Assembly (NCBI GenBank): GCA_007258455.2
Contig: VDFB02252616.1
Coordinates: 120,998,552-121,062,551 of the forward strand
Length of the DNA: 64,000 bases
From: Sequoia sempervirens
Lineage: Eukaryota; Streptophyta; Pinopsida; Cupressales; Cupressaceae
Reading direction: 5' to 3'
The notes under the pieces are model-generated. The model saw nothing but the letters and a program-made list of their open reading frames with translations. It did no database searches and had not been told where the DNA came from. Positions within the stretch are counted from its first letter, which is position 1; the number at the start of each line of letters is the position of its first letter. This document shows positions 33,175 to 44,394 of this stretch, one piece after another. The position numbers and the translations under genes were made by a program.

Positions 33175-33905
33175 TCAACTTGGCCAAGATAAGAACCTAT
33201 CCAACCGCTCCATAATTTTTAGAAAATATTTTCTATGATTTCTCCATGTATACTTTCCCTTTTCAAGCAATATGTCAATTAAAGCATTATCTTGAATGAA
33301 ATATTTAGAATCCTCCATTACTTTGCGAGGTGGGTAAATTCCTCCTTTCTTTTCTTGCAGTGATGTAATTGCATTAAAATCACTAGCTAGTATTGCCTTT
33401 TCCTCTTCTATATCATCCACAACATTTGTAAAGGCATCCCACGGTATTTTTTGTCAACTATTGAAGTCGAGCCATAGAAATTTATCAACCAAAATTTTAA
33501 ATCAAAATTTGATACCTTCATTATTTAATGTTGCACACATTTTTGGATTAGATTGTGTGAGAGTTTTTTGCAATCTAATCCAGAAATATGTGCAACATTA
33601 ATTGATATGGATTGTGGAAACTTGATATAATTAACCTTCATTAGTTTCCAATTTCTTTCTTTTCTAATTGATTCAATAGTAACCATTTTAGCATTCCATA
33701 AAGTTATAAGACCCCTAGATGCCCCCTTGAGTAGGTGAGTGAATTAATTTCCACTTTTCCCATTTATGAATTGATGAACTATACATGACATTAGATGTTT
33801 TAGTTTCTTGAAGAACTATGAGATCATTCTACAAACATCTAATTGGTGCTTTATTTGATCTCTTTTGTGAGGATCATAAATGCCCCTAACATTCCATGAT
33901 ATTAA
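33175..33905 (-). pseudogene. LINE AP-type endonuclease
   Basis: Near 33903 the frame reads LISWNVRGIYDPHKRDQIKH, the N-terminal Asn-containing block of endonuclease/exonuclease/phosphatase-fold LINE nucleases. Near 33380-33180 another frame reads LASDFNAITSLQEKKGG and ERLDRFLSW, the DFN-x and ERLDR blocks. The middle part is frame-shifted and contains a short fold-back at 33527-33599. The enzyme nicks the target DNA for priming. Confidence 0.75.
33527..33599. repeat. 29-bp inverted repeat with 15-nt loop
   Basis: Arms 33527-33555 and 33571-33599 pair at 27 of 29 positions (start AATGTTGCACACAT; loop TGTGAGAGTTTTTTG). It interrupts the endonuclease region of the LINE. Confidence 0.85.
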
Positions 33906-34102
33906 CTTCACTGCATTTGAGGAGAGGAACATGATCTCCTCAGATGCTTGTTTGCAAAGACTATAACATTCTTATCTAATATTGTTTTCAACCCTGCCAC
34001 TATCAATTCCTTTAGCTTAGTCATATGGGACTTCCTTCCCCTCTTCCAAGGTGACTTATTGACTATGGATTGACTGCTATGTTTCTACGATATTGAGAGA
34101 GT

Positions 34103-34369
34103 CTAAGAATAATCAAATTCATCTACTTCCCTGACTACTTCCTCTAAAATTTCCTCAACCTTTTTAGGTCTGTCTATAGATGGTCTACAAGGAGTTTCAA
34201 AATAATTCAAAACACACTCCTCCCCTTCTACCTCTTGTGTGATTTCATCAATCAATTTAGACCCCTCAAAAGTAATTATTCTATCCACCCATTCATCTAG
34301 GTTACCTTCCTCTTCCAATAGTTTAAAACTCATAAGATCAAGTATGTCAAAGTTGATAGGAAATGACAA
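34103..34369 (-). pseudogene. Acidic linker segment of LINE
   Basis: An 88-residue frame rich in Glu/Asp/Leu (FKLLEEEGNLDEWVDRI) lies between ORF1 and the endonuclease of the LINE, just below the inserted DNA element. Plant L1 ORF1 tails are often acidic here. No domain was recognised. Confidence 0.45.
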
Positions 34370-34448
34370 TATTTTATGTTCTACTTGAAGCTCCTACTGC
34401 TCATTTCTATCCAATTGGATCTCTTCTAGTTCTAACATACTTACAGGG

Positions 34449-35238
34449 GGTATGTGCATGATCATCATGGAAAAATAGGCCCTTAAATGGCAAAAAATTC
34501 AAAAAAATTAGAGTTAGGCAACTTGACGTAAAAATTTGAATAAGTTATATATATTATTTCAAAAATATGTAAGAATAGAATCTGTAGAAAATTGAATGTA
34601 GTTTCTAAACTACTAGCTTTTAAAAAATTTAAAAAAAAATCTATTTGGTGAAAATTTAAAATTTAAATGTAGTAGTACTTAAGTTTCAGGGAAAGAATAA
34701 GAAGTAGGTGTCTGTCTGACCACCCTAACCACAATAAAATGATAATATTTTTTTATAATATTTTAGATATAAGTAGAGGACTCATGTCCCAATGTGATAC
34801 ATTTTTTTTGTAATTTTTTTCCAAGTAAATAATTAATTATGAAAATTTTATTACAACTTTTAAAAAATATAAAAACTTGTATGTCTGACCACCTTAACTT
34901 GGTCAAAACTTTATGAAATTCATTTTTTCTTTTTTTAATCCTATAGTATACGAAGCATAGAACATGATCCAATTTTTGGATTCAAAAAATGTGATACCGT
35001 TTGAAAGCTATAGATGTTTTTCAATCAGCCTATCAATCAAGACTTTAGTTGTAATTCAAATAGAAAATGAATAATAATTACTTATTAAAGTCAAAGTAAG
35101 GAATAATCTATATTGGTGGAAAGTTGAGAATATCCTTTAAAAAAAAATTCATTTCATCAATTTTGGATGAAAAAAATGTCGTCATCCACATACCCATCAT
35201 ATTGCCACTTTTTGGCCCATCATGATCCTACACATACC
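34449..35238. mobile_element. Non-autonomous 790-bp TIR element inserted in the LINE
   Basis: The left end is GGTATGTGCATGATCATCAT; the right end, reverse-complemented, is GGTATGTGTAGGATCATGAT. They match at 19 of 22 positions over GGTATGTG...ATGG. It is flanked by a perfect 5-bp duplication CAGGG (34444-34448 and 35239-35243). The inside is AT-rich and non-coding. A further CACATACCC word near 35188 is a subterminal repeat. The insertion splits the LINE. A related copy lies at 59370-60116. The superfamily is unclear, since 5-bp duplications do not fit hAT, Mutator or PIF. Confidence 0.75.
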
Positions 35239-36204
35239 CAGGGGGCAGATTTTGAAGGTGTTTGAAAGACCTTGCACCAAACATCAAGGACTTAACAATC
35301 ATTTCTAAGTGTTGCATAGAGATAGAAGGGATAGAAGGGGTGTATGAATGAAGTGAATGTGATTTCCCAAAAACCTTGTGCAAGAAGCTACTTTCCCTTA
35401 ACCAAGAATTATACAAGGAAAAAGACACTTGTTTAGCCCCTTTCTTTGCTATGAGAGTAATTATAGGTTTATTCACTTTGTCATGTGACATGCAATCCAT
35501 TGCATTATCTGTGCGGAGTGGTTTCTTGTTGAGATCCTTTGATACAACTATTGGACGCATAAGACTACGTGAAATATTAGTTCCTCGTTCCCTTCTACCT
35601 TCTAAATCTCTTGGAAATAAATGCTAAAATGTCCCACACTATGGCATTTAGAACACACATTTTTAGGTGTTTTAATTAAAAAAAAAAAAAAAACTTTTTT
35701 CCTGTATTTAGATGTTATAAGAATTTGTTTGGGGAACTCCTTTGTAGCATCCAATAGTACACAAACCTTAATTGATTTAGCTAGATTTCTAAAAGAGACA
35801 TAGTCATGCTTTAGGAAAATTCCCATGTGATTAGCCAAAGCTTCAACTATTTCTATCTCCCTATATTCAAGAGGAAGGGAATTTAGCTAAATCCTAAAAG
35901 GAGTGAATTTTTCCACAGAGGATTCAATATTAAATTTTTGTGACCATGGTTGAATGTATTGAAAATTTGGAGAAAAATAGGTTATGAGAGGGGGATTCAC
36001 CAAAATGATATAGATGGACCTATTTTCCTCTTCTTCATTAAGAAATGAGATCCACACAAAGAGTTGACTAACAACCCTTAGGTGAATCAACTCAATGTGA
36101 GAATCTACAGATTTCCTTATGCTTCGAGGATGGGGGTTAGGTTCAAACAACACTTTTGAGAGAAATAATAAAAATAGCAAATCAACCAAATTATTCCAAC
36201 TCAA
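35228..36204 (-). pseudogene. LINE ORF1 (DUF4283-like, CCHC zinc knuckle)
   Basis: The upstream frame (36204-35887) contains a Trp-rich stretch ending FTPFRI. The next (35838-35602) reads ALANHMGIFLKHDY and CVLLDATKEFP, then CSKCHSVGHFS, a zinc knuckle whose last Cys has changed to Tyr. This is the DUF4283 plus knuckle layout of plant LINE and gag-like RNA-binding proteins. A run of 15 A residues near 35680 makes a Phe repeat and a probable frame slip. The tail (35560-35228) is Ser/Lys-rich. Confidence 0.7.
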
Positions 36205-36544
36205 AATTGAAACAACAATATGAAACTCAATATTAATAGAAATGGAAAACTAATTACAGATTTGAGAAGGGTAGAAAGGTGTTTACCGGTCATAAAAGTT
36301 AGTTTCTAAAGGTTTATTGGGACTCAATCACCCATAGGTGAATGGGTATTTTGTCAGGGTTTTCAGAAAACATTTAGGAGCCTCTGATGATGATCTTTAG
36401 CTTTTGATTTGTCTAGGTTTCAGTGTCAAAAAGTCAAAATTTAGATCTGTAGGTTAGATTCCATGATTTGACAACTTTGGCATCTTTTCCAATCTTGCAC
36501 TTCAAATGGTCTTGAATCCTTCTTCAACCTAAATCTACAACATA

Positions 36545-36644
36545 NNNNNNNNNNNNNNNNNNNNNNNNNNNNNNNNNNNNNNNNNNNNNNNNNNNNNNNN
36601 NNNNNNNNNNNNNNNNNNNNNNNNNNNNNNNNNNNNNNNNNNNN
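36545..36644. other. Assembly gap (100 N)
   Basis: Exactly 100 N. It separates the LINE 5' flank from the long coiled-coil frame; that frame is open right up to the gap. Confidence 0.99.
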
Positions 36645-38638
36645 AAAGGGATACTGACAGTGATGAGGAAGAAGTAGATAGAAAAGGGAAGAAAATAATG
36701 AAGGTGCCTTCACGACCAGGCCCAAAATTCAAAGTACCTGGGGCTGTCAAAATCATTGAATTAAAATTTTCACCAAAGCACAGTCCCCCATCACCACCAC
36801 CTGAGCCAAGCCCTAAGAGGCAAAGAACTGATCACCTACCTGAGGAACTCATAGATGAAATTATTGTTACTAATCAAGACATGCAAGTTGGTATGTCATC
36901 CCCTCCTAGGTCAGCTGAATTGGTTCTATCCGATTTGGATATGAAGGGTAAGAGTGTGCAAGATGCAAGAATGGAGGCTTGCAAGGAATTCTTAGATGAC
37001 AATGCATTTGTAAAGACTCGTGTATTCTTGCAATTGGCATGGAGGATGAAATTTGAGGAATATCAAAATAAATGCAAGGAGAGAAGAGAACTAAGGCCTG
37101 ATAGGTCAGATTAGGAGAATGATGAAGAAGTGAAAACTGAACTAATAAAAGAGTTCAAAAACATCACTCCTGAAGAAGGAAGACAACTAGTGAATCAGGC
37201 TGGTGTTTCGATTTTTCCTGAATAGGGCATTGTAGATGTAGTGGCTTTCAATGCCATTATAAAGTCCAAGAATCCTTTTCAGGATTCTAAAGAAGAAGTT
37301 AAGACAACATTACAAAACTCTTCCTTCAGTGAAGAATATGAGACCTTGGCAATTTGGGCATTGGATCCATAAGGAAGAAAGCCAGAAATTATTGATATTA
37401 ATCCAAATTTCAAAGGAGGATTAATAATAGAGAGGGCTTCATAGACTACAACAACTGAAGCCACTAGTTTAACTGTGAATGTGGCCAAGTTGGCCCAAAA
37501 TACTGCTGAAAGGGAGGAGGCTGAAAGAAAGAGCCTAATGGAGAAGTATAACATTTTAATTGAAGAATATAGTAAAATGCAACAGAGGAATGTTGAGCTG
37601 CAAACTGAAGTAGAAAGGTTCAAGTATATACATACTGGGGAAACATTCAATGCTCTAGGAACCAGCACATCACCTCCCACAATAGGGTCAATGCCTCCTG
37701 CTTCTCCAAATTTTTCTACACCAGTGTCTCCCATTCAAAATCCTGCTCTTACCCCTCCTCTAGAACAAGTTGATGAAGAAACAAAGTGCTCTGTTGATCC
37801 AACAAAGCAGCAGCTCATGCAGAAAATTGATCAATTACAGACATCACTAAGGGTAAAAGAGGAGGGTTTTCTTTCAAAAGAAAAATAAATTGTCACTATT
37901 GTTTTAGAGCATTTAAATGAAAAGGTGGATAATAAACTGAATATTGATAGGGATCAGGGGATAGTGATTCCAATAATTCAAAATTGGATCCCTAGGGAAA
38001 ATAATCTAGATATTATGAATAAAGCCTCAAGGTTTGATGTAAATAACATGACCCAATCATTGAATCCTACTTATATATTAGTTAAGTCATTGCAAGGTTT
38101 TTAGACCTTACCAGATGATCTAAGTAGGAAGATTAGGGAATTGGTAAAGAACTTCAATGATTGGGGTAACACACTATTACCTGATATAAATGATGAGCAG
38201 GGGGAAATCAGAACACTCCAACAATGGTAGGATCAAGCAGGTAAAGTCATCAATAATAAAATTAAAATAATTTGTGATGACTTAGATTATGATTTGTTGG
38301 TAAATTGTATGGATAATATTATTGGTACCAACTCATTTTTGGAATCCTTTGAAAGAGATGCTAATCAGGTAGTGGCAAAGTATTTTCCTTATAGTACAAA
38401 GGTAAAAGAGGTGATTAATTTTGACTGGCCAACTGACGAAGAATACTAGAAGTGGGTGGCTAAGTATTTAAATGATGATGAGTAAAAAGAGTGGGCTACC
38501 GACAGGTGGAAAATCAGATGCTACGGTTACAACGTTTCCAGTTTTGTATGGATGACTTTCTTGGCATGGGTTTCGCATGGTTTTTTGTTATTGCATCAAC
38601 CTTCCTCCGCCGACATGATGAACAAGAATATGCTCTAG
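36645..38638 (+). pseudogene. Unrecognised ~660-codon coiled-coil ORF, stops only
   Basis: One reading frame runs from the gap to TAG at 38636. It is interrupted by nine in-frame stops (37112, 37223, 37370, 37442, 37886, 38102, 38228, 38447, 38483) and no frameshift. Six are TAG, three TAA, none TGA, so all are one C-to-T step from Gln codons. Features in order: an acidic/basic start (DSDEEEV), a Pro-rich segment (HSPPSPPPEPSPKRQ), an acidic helical part, a coiled coil near 37500-37620 (AEREEAERKSLMEKY), a Pro/Ser/Thr-rich linker and a Trp/Asp-rich C-terminus (FDWPTDEEY). No family recognised. It may be a retroelement accessory ORF or a decayed host gene; its 5' end is in the gap. Confidence 0.6.
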
Positions 38639-38639
38639 G

Positions 38640-39990
38640 ATGATTGTTGTTGTAATGATTTTTGAACAAGAATATTTTTCAAGGTGGTGGCTATTGTAAC
38701 AAATTTTGGAATATCACCAGGTGCTCCAATTGACTGGTGACAAGTGTACTTTCTAGCCCAGTGCTTGTTTGCTCCTTCGTTTTCTATAAGAAGGATTTCA
38801 AGGCCAGAAGTACAGGTTAGCAAGTTAGATATTTTTTGTCGAGTCTAGGAGAAGTTGTAGAGTGAATTGTAAAGTCCAATGGTTTTAGAGAAATGAAATA
38901 TAGGTTTTGAGTCATTATGTAATAGGTTTTGAGTTCATAGAGATTTAATGTTGTATAGTAGTACTAGCATTTGAGTTGAAATGAAAATTCAAGCTCATGT
39001 CTCTCCATTGTACATGCATATCTGAACTTTGAATGAAATAACTAAGGGTTGTTTTATCCATCTCACTGTTGTGGTGTGAATGATTCTATTTTAGCTTTAA
39101 TTCAAAGAATTAATCAAAACGCTTGAATGGGATTATAGGAAAATATGTGTTGTATAAGGATTTGATAAGTAGTCCTGGGTTAGAATGCATACTGATGAAA
39201 TTGTAATGCAATATTTTCAGGGATCTTATATGTGATGTATTAAATCTATTATAAACCTCTAGATGTTTATGAATTTGACTCCTGCAATGGATATATATGG
39301 CACTAATCTAAGTTGTAATTATTCGTGTAGTTCAGTATTTGTTTGTCTTTGCCTAGAGCTTTCTACAAATTGCAAATCATTGACTATCTTATACAATGGA
39401 TTGTGTTTAGTTATCCCACTCTCCAGATAGTTGATATTGTCTATGAACATCCAATTCTAGTTGAAATTATCTTATCGTGTTGAGCTATTAAGTGAGATCA
39501 TATGCTATTGTTAATGTTGTTTATAATAATGGTACAGAGGTTGTAAACACATTAAGGGATCACCCTCTTAGGTCTTGCAGAGCCTGAAGTGTACGAGGCT
39601 TTTAAAGTCCTCGTCAATTGGTCCAGGTCCTTTGAGTTGCCTTCGATTGGAATTAGAAATTCCATAGGTATATTAGAAAACAAACCTAGTTACATTGTAA
39701 AAAGAACCAACATACACGTCAACCACTAAACAACCACCTCTACAACTGAATTTTTAATCTTTTATGATCACATGAAACATAAAACACACTAATTTCAAGG
39801 TTGTTAACATCACTATTGAAATGTTTTAATTTTTTGACCTTTCAAACATTAAAAAGTACATCATTAAATTAATTATGTAATGGCATAAAAATTAAAAACA
39901 TCATGAATTAATTATGTAACCACATAAGTCAAATATAATTATATCAATAAATTAATATCAAATAGACAATATAATCACATAAATTATACA
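38640..39990. other. Unannotated stretch
   Basis: Non-coding and AT-rich. 38850-39060 has text like a transcript 3' UTR (TTGTACATGCATATCTG, AATGAAATAA), but no LTR pair was found. Confidence 0.4.
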
Positions 39991-39998
39991 TTTCAATA

Positions 39999-40511
39999 TC
40001 ATTGATCTTCTTCTTCATCCAACTCTTTGTTTGTATCATCTGATCCAGATTCGACATTGTAAGGATTGGTCATATCATCATCATCGTCATCGATATCAGT
40101 TTCAATAATGTCATCATCCACACAAATGTCATCTTCATGAACATTAACTCTTACATCATCATCATCTAGTTCCTCCTCTTCGACATCTTCGTCAGGGACA
40201 TCATCAACTAATCGTTGATCCTGATCATCATCTACATCATCTTCTAGTTCTTTGGTATCTTCTTCTTCCACCGCATTATACTTTATCAACCTTCCTCTTG
40301 GATCATGTCTAACAACAAATGACCAACTCGGTTTACCTGGAACCTTTGAGTAAAATACCTGCTCACATTGACTTGGAAGAACATAGGGCTCATTTCCAGC
40401 TCGCTCGATCAACCTTGTATTAACCATGGTAAATCCATTATCATGTTCAATAACAGTTCTATTAGGATCATTTTCATTCAATCGTAGTTTGTACCATAGG
40501 ACGATGAACAA
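39999..40511 (-). pseudogene. DUF4216 domain with long acidic tail (CACTA)
   Basis: The frame reads GFTMVNTRLIERAGNEPYVL then SQCEQVFYSKVPGKPSWSFV, which is DUF4216 (the Pro-Phe-Val-Leu-Ala-x-Gln ... Gln-Val-Phe-Tyr pattern) found at the C-terminus of CACTA TNP2-type proteins. From residue ~80 the remaining ~90 residues are more than half Asp/Glu, with runs such as EEEELDDDD and DIDDDDDD. It is one of the best preserved exons, open for 170 residues. Confidence 0.75.
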
Positions 40512-40777
40512 AATTAATCTGAAGGACTGCAGTTATACCAGAATCACCTGAAAGACTACAGTTATACCAGAATCATAAGTTTTCTTCATGTCATCCAACA
40601 TTTTGATTCAAAATTTATGACCATTGCACCACATAGCCTTGTGGTGTTTCACCTGCAATATGTCAAACATGTAAAAATTATTGCAATATCACTAGTTGAT
40701 AAACATATTTAGTCTTGGTCGAATGTATGCAAAAAAACAATCTCAAGATACATATACATCAATATACTTGAAAATAA

Positions 40778-41044
40778 TTAAATAATATGGGTGATTAATA
40801 TATTTATACGTACCTGTTTATCTCTTAAACCATATGCTAAATCAATTTCCCTTTGTGTAACATTGGAATCTCCATTACGATGAGCTTCTTTAACCAATGA
40901 AGCCACACCTTCCCATGTTAATGCGTGACCAGATTGTTGACATCGTTCAATCCATACCGTCATCCAATCAAGATTGTTGTGCATACGTACAAATGTAGTG
41001 CATCCCACTCTCGACCAACTATACCAAAATAAATTGAAATTCAC
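40778..41044 (-). pseudogene. Connecting exon between DUF4218 and DUF4216 (CACTA)
   Basis: An 88-residue frame has RCQQSGHALTWEGVASLVKE and QREIDLAYGLRDK. Its position between DUF4218 and DUF4216 suggests one exon of the TNPD gene, but I do not recognise a domain. A donor-like GTACGT follows at about 40811. An alternative is a TNPA-type or Transposase_24-like segment spliced in. Confidence 0.45.
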
Positions 41045-41081
41045 AAGCGACGATAATTAGTTAAATACCACGGTATCGACC

Positions 41082-41537
41082 TTAATTTATAATTGATGTA
41101 TATTGAAGATTAAAAATTAAATAAGTACAATATACATAAAACCATATGTAAAATGCATTCCAATTAATCTCCATGACCATCTTATAATTACCTCTCACTT
41201 TCCTCAATCTACCTTTCCCCAACAGGTACTCCCCTTTGAATTTGTTAATGGAGTTGGGATCCCAAATGCGATCTACATGGATCTTTGCTGCAAAATTAGG
41301 AAGATATTCACTAATGTACACCATGGTTTGGTATACCATATATCCCTCCACCATAGAACCCTCAGGATGTGCTCTTTTTCTAGCCAAAGCCTTCAAAAAT
41401 TTCAAGTGCCTCTCAACCATCCACATTGACCTTATGTGTACAGGTCCACATAATTCAATCTCCTCAACTTGGTGTATGAGGTAGTGTTCTTGTGCATTGA
41501 CATTTTTTGAAGGTACACACGTTTGCATTTCACACAT
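41082..41537 (-). pseudogene. DUF4218 domain (CACTA)
   Basis: The frame reads MCEMQTCVPSK, HYLIHQVEEIELCGPVHIRS, MWMVERHLKFLKALARKRAH and PEGSMVEGYMVYQTMVYISE. This is the DUF4218 signature (Cys-Glu-x-Glu, HL-HQ-VEE ... GPV, ER-x-x-x-x-LK, HPEGS-x-x-EGY) found just after Transposase_21 in CACTA proteins. It is followed by an intron before the next exon near 41044. Confidence 0.8.
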
Positions 41538-41793
41538 TAGACGAGGAATTTTTCTCTTCCAATAATTTATATCTTCTTTATGGATTTCTTTAGATGACAG
41601 CCATCTACAAGTGATAAGATGTATATAGCGAATTGAACAAATCTCGCTACTTACCTCATGTATTTTCCAAGATCATATATAACTTGCTTGACATTGTTAT
41701 CAAAGTTGTCTGGGAGAGATAAAGGTAGAATGTACTGCAACAATTATAAAATGATCTTTTCATTATTTTTTCAAAAGTAGTAAACACAATACA

Positions 41794-42733
41794 CTAAAAA
41801 TTACATGCATTATACAAGTGTATATAATATACCAGAATAATTACCATAATGAAGGTATGCCAATCATGCATTTTCATCCCTGACCCAAATTCACCTTTCT
41901 TTGTTATTATATTGTTTATGTTCGTAGAAAATCCTGTGGGAAATCGATTTTTTTGTATGACTTTAGCATTGCTTTGCTGCTCTGTTAATAACCAAGGAGG
42001 GGAAATTTTATTAATTTGGTCTCCATCGATATTTAATTGAATGACATTTTTCATTGCATGATTGGCTTCCTGAATGTCACTACAAATTTTGACAATTTTT
42101 CTTTGTCATGCCTTCCATCCAATATTTTTCATAACGTTTCTATTATATTCTTTCCGATATGCATTGTATCAAAAAAATGCACAATTTGTAGCTACTCATA
42201 GTAGGGCAACCTACTAAATTATCTATGATAACTTTTCAGTCCCTATGGAAGCCAACCATTAATGCCTTGACGAGCTTCATGAAGCATATAAGTTAAAAAA
42301 ATTATCAATGACAATCATTGTCAATTACAACATGAGTAAACACAACACAATATAAAAATATAAATTCAAAACACATCATATATGATAGATAAACAATTTG
42401 ATCCGATGTATAACCTTGGTGATTAATTCTATTATATTCCAACTTCCATAGGTGAGGTGACATTCTTTGTGGTTTAGATGTAGTCTCCTCTTTCCCATTG
42501 AAAATATGTTTTTCAGTAGTTTGATACTTATAATTTCTACGGAGGAAGTGCCTATACTCATCAAACACCTGCTTTCCTAAACTTGTTGAATGACAAGATT
42601 TCATCTTTGGACCACAAATTGGACATGCAAATTTTCCCTTTGTTTGAAGACATGCAAGATGATATATAATTGGATTAAATATGCCAATTTTTTTCACTAT
42701 ATATAATGAATAGATTATTTTAAAAACATGCAT
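41794..42733 (-). pseudogene. Transposase_21 C-terminal half (CACTA)
   Basis: Frames give TKGKFACPICGPKMKSCHS and DEYRHFLRRNYKYQ (42733-42305), the TNP2 Cys-x-x-Cys zinc-ribbon and HRRFL blocks. Lower, PPWLLTEQQSNAKVIQKNRF with GSGMKMHDWHTFIMVI (42054-41794) is the GMK-x-HDWH block with the catalytic-region His/Asp. The blocks are separated by an intron or frame break near 42300-42060. Confidence 0.8.
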
Positions 42734-42779
42734 GATATCTACTTCATCAAATTAAATATTGTTAAAGTGCAGTCGAACG

Positions 42780-43694
42780 TTATAACATACCACAAAAATG
42801 TGTTAGCCCTGGGGCATTATGAATTTTCCATACAAGCATTGCATGGAATTGAAATTGTCTTTGTCCTATTGGTCTAGAGATGTCATACGTAGTGACGCCC
42901 TTCCATAACTTTAGTAACTCGTTGATAAGAGGGTCGATATATACATTCATATCTTTAATTTGGTACTTACCTAGTTGAATCAACATAAATATTACATAAT
43001 TATTATAACCATTTTACTGCAATATATATAAATTAATGTACATGACTATTGAATGAAAAAAATATAAGTCATTATACAACAAATAAGATAAATGAGATGC
43101 TACTATGTTAAAGAAAATTGATGTAAATAAATACCTGGAACAATCATTGACAATACTATGTGCTCCCTCTTTATTGACATCCATGGAGGAATGTTATTGT
43201 TGATAACAAAAATAGGCCACACTGAGTAAATAGATCACAACTCTCCAAATGGATTGACACCGTCCGCTCCCAATGAAAGCCTGACATTATGAGGTTCTTC
43301 TTTAAAGTGTGGCCATTTTTCCTCCATGTCCCTAAATGCAGAACCATCCATAGGCATTCAAAGAATGTCATCTCCACTTCTATTCCGTGCATGGTAATCC
43401 ATCAATTGCGCTAAGCTTTCACACCTAAATAATTGTTGCATACGTGGAATAATGGGAATATAATGAAGAACCTTGCGAGTCACCTTCTTTGTTAGTTGAT
43501 CTGTTCGATATCTACTAATATGACATTCCGGGCATTCTGTTGCAAATTCCTGTTGTTTATGATATATAATATGATCATTGGGACATGCATCTATTGCTTG
43601 ATACTCCATTCCGATATCTTTCATAATGGCACATAAATCTCGGTATGAGTGAGCTAAAATATTTGATGGTGGTAACAAAAATTCACCAATCAAT
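42780..43694 (-). pseudogene. Transposase_21 N-terminal half (TNP2, CACTA)
   Basis: Exon 43694-43135 reads EFLLPPSNILAHSYRDL, AIDACPNDHIIYHKQQE, CPECHISRY and HYIPIIPRMQQLFRCE, then, through two in-frame TGA codons, HNVRLSLGADGVNPFGE, YSVWPIF and PPWMSIKREH. These are the TNP2 blocks CPNDC, CP-x-C-x-SRY, YFPI-PR-QR and the ADG-NPFG block with a catalytic Asp. After an intron (43134-42971) the next exon reads GKYQIKDMNVYIDPLINELL. Phase is preserved across the intron (Val-Pro-Gly-Lys). Confidence 0.85.
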
Positions 43695-43827
43695 CTACAA
43701 CAAAAAATAATTTGTTCATATAAAGTTCATATAAAGAATATTAATGGTACATATTTCATTCTTTATTTACTAGTGATGAACTAACAACAATTAAAATAGA
43801 TGAAAAAAGATGACATATATGACATAC

Positions 43828-44200
43828 CTTAACATCCATGAGATAGCTATGTTTGATAAACCATTCATAACCTTCAAGTTCAACAACAACAATACAGTAG
43901 AGAGAAGAGTTGTTTCAGAGCCTTCATAAAGGGGCTTGTATGCCTTCTCAAGTACAGGTAAATCATGAACATCATCAAAGTCATCTTGATCATCATGATC
44001 AGCTCTGCCACTAAATGTGTCATGGATCAATATATTCATACCATCATCTTCAACTGTGTTTTCTGGCACATGATCATCTTCTTCCATAGGATCATTAACT
44101 TCATCTTCGATATTCAAAGCTCCATGTTCATCCGCTTGCAAAACCACATTCTTCGGGCTGTGATAATCCATATCATCTGCCCTTGGGCACCCAACCTTTA
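43828..44200 (-). pseudogene. Acidic exon of CACTA transposase
   Basis: The frame after an AAAG acceptor at about 44198 reads GCPRADDMDYHSPKN, then an Asp/Glu-rich stretch, then LEKAYKPLYEGSETTLLSTV and LNLKVMNGLSNIAISWML. That is the TNP2 lead-in (A-x-x-PLY-G ... LK ... N-x-SN). It ends at the GTATGT donor 43827 and splices in phase to the exon at 43694. Confidence 0.75.
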
Positions 44201-44394
44201 TAATAATGATTGACACAAATAAACCATGATCATGATCAAGTGATTATATATATATATATAAAAATGTTAAAATGATATAAACATTTACAAATTCAATCAA
44301 TATAAACACATATAATGAACAACTTACCAATGGATGATAATCATGCCCCCTTCAACATGACCATGCTACCTACAATGTTTCTTAGTTGTTGTGA

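Larger units (their letters stand above)
31300..36240 (-). mobile_element. L1-type LINE (non-LTR retrotransposon), degraded
   Basis: On the minus strand: ORF1 with DUF4283-like and zinc-knuckle parts (36204-35228), a 790-bp DNA element inserted at 35238-34449, an acidic middle part (34369-34103), an AP-type endonuclease (33905-33175) and a reverse transcriptase (32290-31319). The order and motifs are those of plant L1 elements. There are many frameshifts and stops. No poly(A) tail or target duplication was seen at the 3' end near 31300. Confidence 0.85.
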
